From assembly GCA_013289715.1 (NCBI GenBank), contig JABCZJ010000012.1:1-64000 (forward strand): a DNA stretch of 64,000 nucleotides. Reading direction: 5' to 3'. Each line of letters opens with the position of its first letter. Positions within the stretch are counted from its first letter, which is position 1. Below, piece by piece: positions 1 to 8,800 of this stretch. Made by a program: the position numbers and the translations under genes. Under the pieces are notes generated by a model. It had not been told where the DNA came from. It saw only the letters and a program-made list of their open reading frames with translations, and ran no database searches. This stretch comes from Acidobacteriota bacterium (GTDB lineage Bacteria > Acidobacteriota > Terriglobia > Acidiferrales > UBA7541).

Positions 1-1612
1 CGTCGACCAACTGCCACTGCTCCACATGGCGGCCTTGCGGGGTTTGGAAACTCGCGGCGAATCCGTTGGGATTGCCGGAGCCGGTGCCCAGTGGCGTCAA
101 TGCACCATCCACTAGAAATTCAAGGTTACCCGGAAAAAGGCCCAGCGCCGACGCCGGGTTCAAATTGCCGAAAACCGCCTGGTAGTACAAATCGGAGAAG
201 ATGAAGTTGTTCACAACTGTCGGTGTGAAGATGTGCGTGTAATTCAACTGGCCTTCGTCCTGAGGCTGAATGCTCGAATTGTTAAACGTAGGGTTAATCG
301 GGTCGGTATAGGTTGGCTGCACTCCCCGATCAAATTTGACCCGCCCGAAAATCTTGTCGTTTTCCCCTAAATTGTAGTCGACGCGTCCGCTCAGCAACCA
401 TTCCTTGTTTCCGCTGGATACGGACTCCGTAAAGTTCTCGGTGCAGGCGCCACCGGTAGCCCCTGGCGCAGTTACGAATCCCGGGCAGCTGTTGGCATTT
501 GGTTTTGCGTTGCCGACCCCGGGGGCGCCGTTATACAGACTGAATACGTTCTTGTAGAACGCCTGCGTCGCCGCATCCCCAGGAACATTACCCTGCACGA
601 AGCTTTCAAACGCTGGCGTGGGCACGCTGACATTCTCGATTGAACCAAAGATGTACCGAATTCCTTCCGTATTCACGAAGAAGTACGCTTTGTCTTTTTT
701 TATAGGGCCGCCGATGTTTGCAGCCCATTGGTTATTGTTTTCGAATGGTCTCGTATTAGGCGAGCCTTGGTTAAGCTCGGTGGCTTTGTTGAGCGGATCG
801 TTGGCAGTGAGCGCCCGGCCTGTCCAGTTGTAAACCGCGTCGCCGTGAAAAGTGTTGCCGCCGGATTTCGTGCTGTAATCGATTTGAGCGCCGGCCTGAC
901 GGCCATATTGTCCGGTGTAACCGTTGCTCACCACCGCAACTTCCTGAAGTTCATTGCCGCCCAGCAGCAAATTGCTCGAACCTGAATTGTTCAAGTTCAA
1001 GAACGGATCATTGTAGTCATTGCCATTGACGGTAAAGAGGTTGGAGGTGCCTGGCAGACCGAAGGCGCTGAAGTTGCCGTAGCCGCCGCCTGTCGCGTTG
1101 TTCATGGTGATGCCCGGCGCGGTTTGGGCCACGTAGGTAATGTCGCCGCCAGGGTTCGGGATATTCTGAATCTGGTTCGTATCGAAATTCGAGGAGATGT
1201 TCGCGTCTTCGGTTTGCAGCAACGCGCCTTGCTCCGTGACCGTAATGGTTTCCGAAGTAGCGCCAACTTCCAGCTTGACGTTGGCCAGCGCGGTTTGCCC
1301 GAGAAGAACTTCGACTGTCTCACTCACTTGCTTAAAGCCAGTTAGCGACACCGATACGACGTATATACCCGGCTTGAGTAGCGTGAATTGATAGGCGCCC
1401 GTCGGCCCTGTGGCCGCAGGTAGGACCTCACTTGTGGACTGGTTTTTTAAGCTCACCGCGGCACCCGCAATTACCGAACCTGAAGGGTCGGTCACAATTC
1501 CAGTCAGGCCCCCTGTTATCACGCTCTGCGCCAACACCAGAGTCGGTAACAAGAGCAGCAAAGCCATAAACGAAACCGCAAGTCGGAGGTACTTCTCAAA
1601 TCGCAATCGCAT
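1..1612 (-). CDS. TonB-dependent receptor (Oar-like), N-terminal part
   Basis: The reading frame is open from an ATG near 1612 to the window edge, so the C-terminal barrel is missing. The translation starts with a signal peptide (MRLRFEKYLRL..., LLLLLPTLVLAQS). A carboxypeptidase-regulatory-like fold follows at about residues 25-110 (GGLTGIVTDPSGSVIAGA, then TGAYQFTLLKPGIYVV). After it comes a plug-like region with the words NPGGDITYVAQTAPG and STKSGGNTFHGDAVYNW. These are typical of Oar/TonB-dependent transporters, which import bulky substrates across the outer membrane using TonB energy. An ExbD gene lies 1.2 kb away on the same strand. The substrate cannot be read from the sequence. The exact start is accurate to about one base because it was placed by eye. 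Confidence 0.85.
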   Translation of the reverse strand, partial: MRLRFEKYLRLAVSFMALLLLLPTLVLAQSVITGGLTGIVTDPSGSVIAGAAVSLKNQSTSEVLPAATGPTGAYQFTLLKPGIYVVSVSLTGFKQVSETVEVLLGQTALANVKLEVGATSETITVTEQGALLQTEDANISSNFDTNQIQNIPNPGGDITYVAQTAPGITMNNATGGGYGNFSAFGLPGTSNLFTVNGNDYNDPFLNLNNSGSSNLLLGGNELQEVAVVSNGYTGQYGRQAGAQIDYSTKSGGNTFHGDAVYNWTGRALTANDPLNKATELNQGSPNTRPFENNNQWAANIGGPIKKDKAYFFVNTEGIRYIFGSIENVSVPTPAFESFVQGNVPGDAATQAFYKNVFSLYNGAPGVGNAKPNANSCPGFVTAPGATGGACTENFTESVSSGNKEWLLSGRVDYNLGENDKIFGRVKFDRGVQPTYTDPINPTFNNSSIQPQDEGQLNYTHIFTPTVVNNFIFSDLYYQAVFGNLNPASALGLFPGNLEFLVDGALTPLGTGSGNPNGFAASFQTPQGRHVEQWQLVD

Positions 1613-1921
1613 TTTTCAACTCCAGTCTTCTGTCAAATTTTCGGAGACCGCTAATCGATGGGTTAACCTCACACGCCAACGCGTACAGCACCTTCATCTC
1701 CGTTCTTTGGGCCAAATAAGTTGTTTGCTAAGGGTCGGTTACAAAAATGCGGAAGGATAAGATATGTTTGACTCCATAAAAGATGATGGGCACGTCCGAT
1801 TATCCGGAAAGATACTTGAGTGAAATGACTGCGCTGTGTGCTTATCAGGAGTTAGTGTTCGGATGTAAGCGGGTCGGCATGGTGGCTGCGCCGCAGCGCC
1901 AGGTGTAAGCTTCTCCCAGGC
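1613..1921. other. Intergenic region between divergent genes
   Basis: This stretch separates the leftward TonB receptor from the rightward hypothetical gene. I see no convincing open frame, RNA gene or perfect inverted repeat in it. It presumably carries the two promoters, but no clear -35/-10 pair could be assigned. Confidence 0.5.
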
Positions 1922-2695
1922 ATGTTCCGAATACACGTTTTGCGCTCTTTAGCGCCCGCAATCTCGACGTTAATGATGATCCCTGCGGCGGCAAGCTCGA
2001 CCGCCGGTAAAGGCATTTGGTCGAAGAAGGGAGTGGCTTTCTTCGCGGGCTGCGGCCGACGGTTTAAGGAATGCAAGCCGCTGCGAATACTTTCGCCGGA
2101 CGGCAAAAGCGTAGTCGCGGTTACTTACGCTACAAATCCCGAATTCCCCGACGTCGAAACTGCTTCGTTGGATGTGACGACGCTCGGAAAAGTCAGAGGT
2201 CACGTCCAGCCAGTCGCGAGCGTCGAGAATGAAGTCGTTTGGTCTCCCGATTCAAAGGCTTTTTTCATCAGCGGTAACAACAACGCCAACGGTTCGGATG
2301 ATTTCGCCGTTTTCTTTCTGGACGAGCCTGCTCTCGGAGCTAGGAGGATCAAACAGGATGTCGAAAAGGACATGGTGCGGAGTTTCCCGCCGTGCAAAGC
2401 CGCCCCACCGCCGATTTCGAATTGCGCTGAGGTCGCCGAAGACCCAGACTTCGCTGGTGTTCTCGCAATAGATTGGAATGGGGATTCCGCTCGAATCGTT
2501 GTGATAGCCGAAGTGACGTGCAGCTCTTCAATGGGCGGAATCATGTGTCAGGTCCTTGGGTACGAACTGGACGCTAGGAGCGGCAGAATCCTACGCCGGA
2601 TGGAACCGAAGGAGTTTGCTAGAAGCTGGCAACACAGTATGGCTTGGAAGTTCCGCATTCCCGACCCTCCCGCGTTCCTGGCCAACACTCAGTGA
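1922..2695 (+). CDS. Hypothetical secreted protein, propeller-like fragment
   Basis: This 257-residue product has a weakly hydrophobic N-terminus (LRSLAPAISTLMMIPAAASS), possibly a signal peptide. The word VWSPDSKAFFISG near residue 107 resembles a WD40/TolB-type propeller blade, and ILSPDGKSVVAVTY near residue 57 resembles a second one. Several cysteines (CKPL, CKAAPP, CAEV, CSSS, CQVL) could form disulphides in the periplasm. No good ribosome-binding site precedes the ATG, so the true start may be an internal Met (MMIP at about residue 18). I do not recognise a family. The length is short for a full propeller. The coding character of the frame is reasonable but not decisive. Confidence 0.5.
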   Translation: MFRIHVLRSLAPAISTLMMIPAAASSTAGKGIWSKKGVAFFAGCGRRFKECKPLRILSPDGKSVVAVTYATNPEFPDVETASLDVTTLGKVRGHVQPVASVENEVVWSPDSKAFFISGNNNANGSDDFAVFFLDEPALGARRIKQDVEKDMVRSFPPCKAAPPPISNCAEVAEDPDFAGVLAIDWNGDSARIVVIAEVTCSSSMGGIMCQVLGYELDARSGRILRRMEPKEFARSWQHSMAWKFRIPDPPAFLANTQ

Positions 2696-2728
2696 AATTT
2701 TGATTTTCTATCGAGGGCGCGTGAAAGT

Positions 2729-2772
2729 CCGTCCAAGTGGATTTCAGGCAATTTGACTTTTCCAGTTACGAC
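2729..2772 (+). repeat. Intergenic repeat copy A
   Basis: The 16-mer CCGTCCAAGTGGATTT at 2729-2744 recurs exactly at 13991-14006. In both places a few bases separate it from a TTTCC(A/G)GTTACG(A/G) word. Both copies are intergenic, next to the 3' end of a gene. This looks like a dispersed intergenic element of unknown role. Confidence 0.5.
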
Positions 2773-2792
2773 TATTCGGGCAGACCTAGCCG

Positions 2793-3221
2793 TTAAAGAG
2801 CCTTTTCTCCGACGATGCTCCGAGGCGTGATCAGGCCCACGTGATCGATCCCCGCTCCGCGCATCAAATCAATCGCACGTGCCACCTGTGCGAACGAGAC
2901 CTCTTCGTCACCTTTCAAGAAGGCCACCTTATCGGCGCGATCCTTGAAAATATCGGAAAGGTGTGTGCTAAGAGCGTCCCAGTCGCACTGGTCCTGGTTA
3001 ATCATGAGCTTTCCGTCTTGCATCACCTGAACCACAATGATGCGAGGATCGACTGGCTCGGGTTTCGATTGCGGCGTTGGAACGAGGACGGGCAATCCAG
3101 TGGGTACACCCGGCGTGATCACCATGAAGATGATGATCAACACCAACAGCACGTCAATCAACGGCACAATGTTGGGATCCGATACCGGTCCGCGTTTACC
3201 TCCACCAACTGCGATTCCCAT
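2793..3221 (-). CDS. exbD: Biopolymer transport protein ExbD/TolR family
   Basis: This 142-residue protein has the ExbD layout: a short cytoplasmic N-terminus, one membrane helix (IVPLIDVLLVLIIIFMVIT, about residues 18-36) and a periplasmic domain. The Asp in PLIDVLLVL is the conserved proton-pathway residue of ExbD/TolR. With ExbB and TonB it powers outer-membrane receptors such as those in this window. The ATG at 3221 has an AGGAGC ribosome-binding site about 10 bases upstream. No exbB or tonB lies beside it, so it probably works with partners encoded elsewhere, as a second ExbD often does. The periplasmic part (VVQVMQDGKLMINQDQCDWDALSTHL...) fits the family in length and pattern. Confidence 0.92.
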   Translation of the reverse strand: MGIAVGGGKRGPVSDPNIVPLIDVLLVLIIIFMVITPGVPTGLPVLVPTPQSKPEPVDPRIIVVQVMQDGKLMINQDQCDWDALSTHLSDIFKDRADKVAFLKGDEEVSFAQVARAIDLMRGAGIDHVGLITPRSIVGEKAL

Positions 3222-3610
3222 GATTTAGGGCTCCTGATCGCATGCGCCGCCATGCCAATCCACGTTGCACGGCGGAGGTGACAGCGGTGCATTTTTGTTC
3301 GCCTGTTTTTTTGACACCACTGCCCATAAGTTTGTGCCTAAAGGATGAGTTATCGGAAACAGAGGCGCAGACCCTCCGGCAAGTTTCCGGTTACGCGACT
3401 CTCCAGGAACTTGTCTGATAAGCTTTCTGGAATCAACAAATAATTCTGGACAAGTTACTGGCACTAGCGACGCGTCGAAGACGCAGTCCGGGCTTATCGG
3501 GACCTGACACTTTCGGCGTCCTCGGATGACGCGCCACACCCAAACGATGGTTTTCGCGCTGGCCAAACTCCTGTAACATGCCCAACGAACAGTGACAGGA
3601 GGAATAGCCG
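3222..3610. other. Intergenic region with repeat word
   Basis: These 389 bases hold no reading frame I can support. At 3380-3400 the word CAAGTTTCCGGTTACGCGAC appears. It recurs with two changes at 4234-4253, so the pair flanks the DinB-like gene in direct orientation. The promoter of that gene should lie near the right end. Confidence 0.5.
3380..3400 (+). repeat. Direct repeat flanking DinB-like gene, left copy
   Basis: CAAGTTTCCGGTTACGCGAC here matches CAAGTTACCGGTAACGCGAC at 4234-4253 in 18 of 20 positions and in the same orientation. Related TTTCCGGTTACG words occur at 14013-14025. The core (CCGGTAACG or CCGGTTACG) is part of a small dispersed intergenic family. Confidence 0.45.
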
Positions 3611-4192
3611 ATGAAGACGAATAGCATACGTCTACTTGCTCTACGGATCGTTGCCGCCGGTATTTTGGTTACAGCAGCGCACGCGCAGGACATGCCAAAG
3701 CAGGGTGCGGCGCCAAAGCCGGCGCCGAGCGCGTCCGAAGCCGTGCTCGCACAGTGGAATGACATCGGACGCAAACTGATCGCGATGGCGGAAGATTTCC
3801 CTGATGACAAGTACGATTTCAAGCCGACGCCCGCGGTGGGGACTTTTGCCCAGCGACTGATCCACGCTGCTCACGCGAACGAGTTTTTCATTAATGCACT
3901 GCAGGGTCAGAAGATGCCTGAGATGGCCGATCCCAAACGCGACCAATTCAAAACTAAATCTGACGTGGTTGTATTCGTGAAGAAATCATTCGCAGACGGG
4001 GCCGCGGCGATCAAAGCCAAAGGCGATAAGGGCATGTCCGACCTAGTGGTGGATCCGTTCGAAAATGAACAGGCACGAATCAGCGATTTCGCCTATGGCT
4101 TCGTCGAGCACTCAGGAGAGATCTACGGCCAGCTCACGGTTTATTACCGCGTGGCAGGCTTGGTGCCGCCCGAGTCGCGCCCGAAGAAGTAG
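3611..4192 (+). CDS. Secreted DinB-superfamily protein
   Basis: The 193-residue product starts with a signal peptide (MKTNSIRLLALRIVAAGILVTAAHAQ). The mature part fits a DinB-like four-helix bundle: VLAQWNDIGRKLIAMAEDFPDDKYDFKPTPAVGTFAQRLIHAAHANEFFINAL, then FVEHSGEIYGQLTVYYRVAGLVPP. The His residues in IHAAHANEF and EHSGEIYGQ sit where DinB/YfiT proteins bind a divalent metal. Family members include thiol transferases and many uncharacterised proteins, so the reaction is unknown. A strong ribosome-binding site (AGGAGG) lies about 9 bases before the ATG. It stands alone, flanked by two copies of a 20-base direct repeat. Secretion is unusual compared with the classic cytoplasmic DinB, but this form seems common in acidobacteria. 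Confidence 0.8.
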   Translation: MKTNSIRLLALRIVAAGILVTAAHAQDMPKQGAAPKPAPSASEAVLAQWNDIGRKLIAMAEDFPDDKYDFKPTPAVGTFAQRLIHAAHANEFFINALQGQKMPEMADPKRDQFKTKSDVVVFVKKSFADGAAAIKAKGDKGMSDLVVDPFENEQARISDFAYGFVEHSGEIYGQLTVYYRVAGLVPPESRPKK

Positions 4193-4233
4193 TGCAACAA
4201 AACGCGATTAGGGGTGCGGGTCGTTGCGGCGCC

Positions 4234-4253
4234 CAAGTTACCGGTAACGCGAC
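4234..4253 (+). repeat. Direct repeat flanking DinB-like gene, right copy
   Basis: CAAGTTACCGGTAACGCGAC matches the left copy at 3380-3400 in 18 of 20 bases. This copy contains the near-palindrome TTACCGGTAA, so it could also be a protein-binding site. Confidence 0.45.
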
Positions 4254-4347
4254 AAATCAGGAGTCAGGTCGAAGTTATGCTGTCAATCCAGACCGGAAGC
4301 TTTCCAGCGCAGGGCCTACCCAGTAGGTCCGATGCCAGCGGCGTCCG

Positions 4348-5193
4348 TCACGGACTCTCGTTAACTTTGCCAGAACTCCTCGTCGTTATCTCAGCCTTGA
4401 AGTCTGGCGGCACTACGAAAGTTTCGGGGTTTGGCTCTTCTTCATGGAAGCTCAAGACGGTCATAAAATCCAATGAGTCAACTTCGGGTTTTCGAACGAT
4501 CTGCTTAAGCGTCAGAGCGCATTCCCGTGAGATCCACACCTCTGTGTCATGCTCCGTCACGGGCTTGGCGGGATCATTTGTGCGTGCCGGCTGCACGAGT
4601 CTAAAGCCATGGGATCGTACTCCCGCAATTTCCTTCAGTCCCAGATCCTGGTTTTGAACGTTCGCAAATTGATGGAATAGCTCATCGCGATAAGGGATCA
4701 CAGCAGGTTGTGCCGCAGCCGGCTTCGTTATCTCCGTTACTGCCACTTTGTGATGGTCCGGATTAACCAGGAACGTCCGGTTGGTATCGCAGTCCATCAA
4801 TTGAATGTAGTGACTTATTTCGTTTTCCGGCAAAGCAAAATCGAGATCGCCGATTTCTACTTTTTTCCGAGTCTCTTGCTGATCTATTTTGGAAAATAAA
4901 TGCGTCTCGATCCGAATTCGGCCCTCGCCGTCTCTACTGATCTTTTCCTTATAAACATCGACTCGATCCATTCCTGACGATCGCGCGCGGATCTGGACGT
5001 CGAGGCGCTCGCCGACGAACGCCTTTCCCTGGAGCACTCCGATGTTAAAAAATTCCGCCATCGTCGAATTACGACATTGCCCGAGCGATGGCGAACAATC
5101 GAATAGCCCTAAGATAACGAGGGTGACCGTGGCGAAGCGCAAAGCTATCCGCAGGGATTTAGAAAGCGACAAGATGAGAAAACCTGTTTGCAT
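4348..5193 (-). CDS. Hypothetical secreted protein
   Basis: This 281-residue product begins with a hydrophobic segment (LRIALRFATVTLVILGLFDCSPSLGQ), a probable signal peptide. A Cys at residue 33 could make it a lipoprotein, but the lipobox is poor. The body has alternating beta-type segments, such as LDVQIRARSSGMDRVDVYKEKI, RTFLVNPDHHKVAVTEI and DTEVWISRECALTLKQIVR. It ends in LSFHEEEPNPETFVVPPDFKAE. This pattern recalls the acidobacterial secreted proteins that resemble the outer-membrane lipoprotein-sorting (LolA/LolB-like) fold. That is an impression only. The ATG at 5193 has an AGGA about 14 bases upstream. No function is assigned. Confidence 0.6.
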   Translation of the reverse strand: MQTGFLILSLSKSLRIALRFATVTLVILGLFDCSPSLGQCRNSTMAEFFNIGVLQGKAFVGERLDVQIRARSSGMDRVDVYKEKISRDGEGRIRIETHLFSKIDQQETRKKVEIGDLDFALPENEISHYIQLMDCDTNRTFLVNPDHHKVAVTEITKPAAAQPAVIPYRDELFHQFANVQNQDLGLKEIAGVRSHGFRLVQPARTNDPAKPVTEHDTEVWISRECALTLKQIVRKPEVDSLDFMTVLSFHEEEPNPETFVVPPDFKAEITTRSSGKVNESP

Positions 5194-5359
5194 GCTGTGT
5201 TTCCTGCGCCCCTAGCGCGAGCTGCGTGCCGAGGCCCAGCTTTTATTGTACAACCATCAAATTCAGATGATAACGCTCTTACCGGAGAAGGGAAATCCCA
5301 GTTTCCGATTTCGCGATTCAACATAAAAGGGCGGCCCCTCTGGAGTACCCGCGATGGAG

Positions 5360-5650
5360 TCACGCCCGGGCCAATTTGCCAACTCTTACAGCGTAGCTAT
5401 CTGCCGCCGCTTCAAATCCGCCATTTTCGCTAGCGATGTTTTCACGAAACTTTTTATCGAGCGAATTGAGCAGTAGCGAATCGATGGCCTTCAATTTGCT
5501 CTGCCGAAGCAGCCTTTCCCGCTGGAATGGCTCACCAAACAAAGAGCACGCCTCCTGAATTGCCGCCGCAACGATGCCCGTAGCTGGACCCGCGACCCTA
5601 GCCTCGAGATCGATCTGCCCGACAGCAAAACCTGGCGCGGAGCCTAATAG
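5360..5650 (-). pseudogene. Possible C-terminal gene remnant
   Basis: A 97-codon frame is open from just after a TAA at 5651-5653 to a stop at 5360. It reads like a real protein C-terminus: PGFAVGQIDLEARVAGPA, IVAAAIQEACSLFGEP and EAAADSYAVRVGKLARA. It lacks a good start in the conserved-looking part and has no ribosome-binding site. The pattern faintly resembles the end of DUF3313-type lipoproteins, where a beta strand, a 'TGxxxAAA' turn and a final helix follow each other. I regard it as a decayed gene tail, with low certainty. Confidence 0.3.
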
Positions 5651-5697
5651 TTACGGTCTAGTACCTAAACGACTATATTTCGTCCCAGTTTTGATAC

Positions 5698-5726
5698 TTG
5701 ACAAAACTTTACCTAACGACTAGCTT
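5698..5726 (+). promoter_or_regulatory. Probable sigma-70 promoter of the SBBP gene
   Basis: TTGACA at 5698-5703 is a consensus -35 box. After a 17-base spacer comes TAGCTT at 5721-5726, a weaker -10. Transcription would begin near 5733, about 80 bases before the proposed GTG start at 5812. The words TACCTAAACGACTA (5662-5675) and TACCTAACGACTA (5710-5722) are near-identical direct repeats, one upstream and one inside the spacer, and could be an activator or repressor site. This promoter also argues against translation starting at the TTG at 5698. Confidence 0.5.
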
Positions 5727-5811
5727 ATGCCGCGCTAAGGAGCTGCCGGTCGCGGCTTGGGCGGCGCTCCTGTTCTCACGCCTACACCCAAAGTTGTACA
5801 GGGAGAGTCCC

Positions 5812-8800
5812 GTGCGCACCTTGAACCGTATTCTGCTGGCACACGCCTGCGCGGTCGTACTGTTTTTTGCTGCGGCAGCTTGCTCACGGGCCCAATCGTC
5901 CGATAGCGCGTCTGCGCCAACGGCACCAGCGTCGCCGCTGACCAAGCCGTCGGCAGCGCAGCACTATGGTGATCTGCCTCTGGCTTTCGAACCAAATCGC
6001 GGGCAGGCCGGCGACCCGGTTCAGTTCCTGTCACACTCGACCGGCCAGTTGCTTCTGCTGGAGCAGAATCAAGCGGTGCTGCGCGCGGTGGCCAAGCCGC
6101 GCGCGAAGGATGGCAAGAATCCCGCCGGCCAGCGATCCGACGAACTCAAGATTCGCTTTGCGAACGCCAATCCGACCGCGGAAATCCTGCCGCTCGATAT
6201 TCAGCCGGGCAAGAGCAACTATTTTCTGGGCAACGATCCCGCGAAATGGCGGACGAACGTCGAGAACTACTCGCAGGTTCGCTACAAATCTTTGTACCCG
6301 GGCGTCGATCTGCTTTTCTACGGCAACCAGCGCATGCTCGAACACGATTTCATCGTGCAACCGGGAGCGGACTATCGTGCCATCGCGCTCGACATCAGCG
6401 GCAGCCGGAAAATCCGCAAGAATGCCGACGGCAGCGTAATCATTGAATTTCTCAGCGGCAGCGGTACCGTGCGTTTTTCGGCCCCGCGAATTTATCAAGT
6501 CCGCGACGGCCAGGATATCGACGTCAGCGGCGGTTACCGGCTAAAGAAAAACGAGCTGGCCTTTAACGTCGGTTCCTATGACAAAAAGCTTCCGCTGATC
6601 ATCGACCCGGTGCTCAGTTATTCGACTTACGTGGCTGGAAGCTCGACCGATGCTGCCGCAGGCATCGCGCTCGATTCGGCGGGCAACGCCTACATCACCG
6701 GCTATACCTTCTCCACCGATTTCCCGACGGCGAACGCGTATCAGGCGGCGTGCGACAGCTGTGGCAATGGTCCGGATGTGTTTGTGACCAAGCTGAACGC
6801 CACCGGCACCGCGTTGGTTTATTCGACCTATCTGGGTGGATCGAATTACGATCAGTCGAGTTCCATCGCGGTGGACGGCGCAGGCGATGCGATCGTGACT
6901 GGTTGGACCTCTTCCACCGATTTTCCAACCAAGAACCCGGTAGAGACCTTGACGAATCCGCAGCCCGAAGGCTTCGTTACCTCGCTCTCACCAACCGGGT
7001 CTGCGCTGAATTTTTCCACCTACTTGGGCGGCTCGAGCGGATCCTACGGTTCCAGAGTCACGACAGATGCCGCCAATAATGTCTATGTTTCCGGCCAAAC
7101 CGACTCAAGCGATTTCCCGGTCACGCCTCCGACAAACGTCATCGGCGTTCCCCCGACATACGCGACCGACGCTCTGTTCGTCGCCAAGTTCACGTCTGCC
7201 GGTGCATTGACCTTCGCCACCACGATTGGCGCCGATCCTCAACAGCAACTTCAGGGAACCTCAGTGTACTTCCCTGCGAATGCGACGGCCATCGCAGTTG
7301 ATTCGAATGGCGATGTCTACTTGGCCGGTGCGGCGAGTTTGGGACTGCTCGTTACGCCCGGCGCATATCAATCCACCTACACCGGCCCTCAACCGTACTG
7401 CGGCAGCTGCACCATGGGTTTTGCCAGCGAACTCAAACCCGATGGTTCGGCGCTAATCTTTTCGACGTATCTCGGAGGATCGCAGGGAGACCAGGTGACT
7501 GGTTTGGCCCTCGATTCCAGCCGGAACCTGTACATGACGGGCAACACTACTTCGATGGACTTTCCCACCACGCCCGGCGCGTTCGACACGACTTTTCCAA
7601 GCAGTCAACCGAGCGGCCAAACGTTCGTAACGGAAATGAATCCGACCGGCACCGTGCTGGTTTATTCCACCTTTCTGGGTGGTCCGACTTACGCATATCA
7701 GACTTACGCTACAGGAATTGCGCTCGATGGCGCGGGGAACGCAGTGGTGACTGGCTACACGGCCAGCTCAGGATTTCCGCTGTTGAACCCGCTGCAGAGC
7801 ACGATTGCGCCCGGGCAATACGGGAATGGTAGTTCAACCTACGTAACCAAATTCAATTCGACCGGAACGGCGCTGCTGTTCTCCACGCTGTTTTCCGGAT
7901 CGATCGCGACTCAGGCTGCCGGAGTCGCGGTGAATCCCGCAACTCCGAGCGACATTTACATTACGGGGACGAGTTACGACGTTGATCTCCCGACTACCAA
8001 AGGCGCTTTTCAGACCTCCGTGACGCCGCCACCGCCGTACGACGAAATCGGACACGCGTTTGTTACCAAGTTCGATCTGAGCGTGGCGGCGCCCGGGGCC
8101 TGCCCCAGTCCGGCTTCGCTCCAGTTCTATTCGGAAGTGAATAAGAATTCTCCGCCGTCGGTTATTACGCTGACGAACTGCGGGAATGCACCGCTAAATG
8201 TTACGCATCTCGCCGTCACTGGCCCATTCAAGCAAACGAATACCTGCCAGACTGCGGTTGCGCCGGGGTTGTCGTGCACCGTGAGTGTTGTTTTCCGAGG
8301 TACGGCGCGAGGCACGTTCACCGGAACTCTGACCATTTCGGACAATGCGCCGATTACGCCATTGGTTTTGCAAATGTCCGGACAGGCGGTCGCACCGGTA
8401 GTGCAGTTCGAGAATAATCCGCTGCACGTCGATGACCAGCTGGTGGGACAGACTGGTTTGCCCGCTGCAGAACTCATTTTCAATCAGGGAGATTATCAGT
8501 TACAGATTTCGGCGGTGACGATCGACGACGTGGCGGATTTCACCGTGAACAAGAAAGGCTGCAACGCCGCGGTGCAGCCGCAACAAGCGTGCGTCATCTA
8601 CGTCACTTTCCATCCTACCGTCGCCGGACCGATTACTGGAACCTTAACCTTCACCGACAACGCGCTGGATAGTCCGGAGACCGTGACCGTCATGGGCAAC
8701 GGCCTCACCGCCTATCCGGCTCCCTCGACCACCGGAGTCAGCCCGAATGCGATTCTGCAAGGATCTCCGGCGCAAGCCATCACGGTCTTCGGCACCGGAT

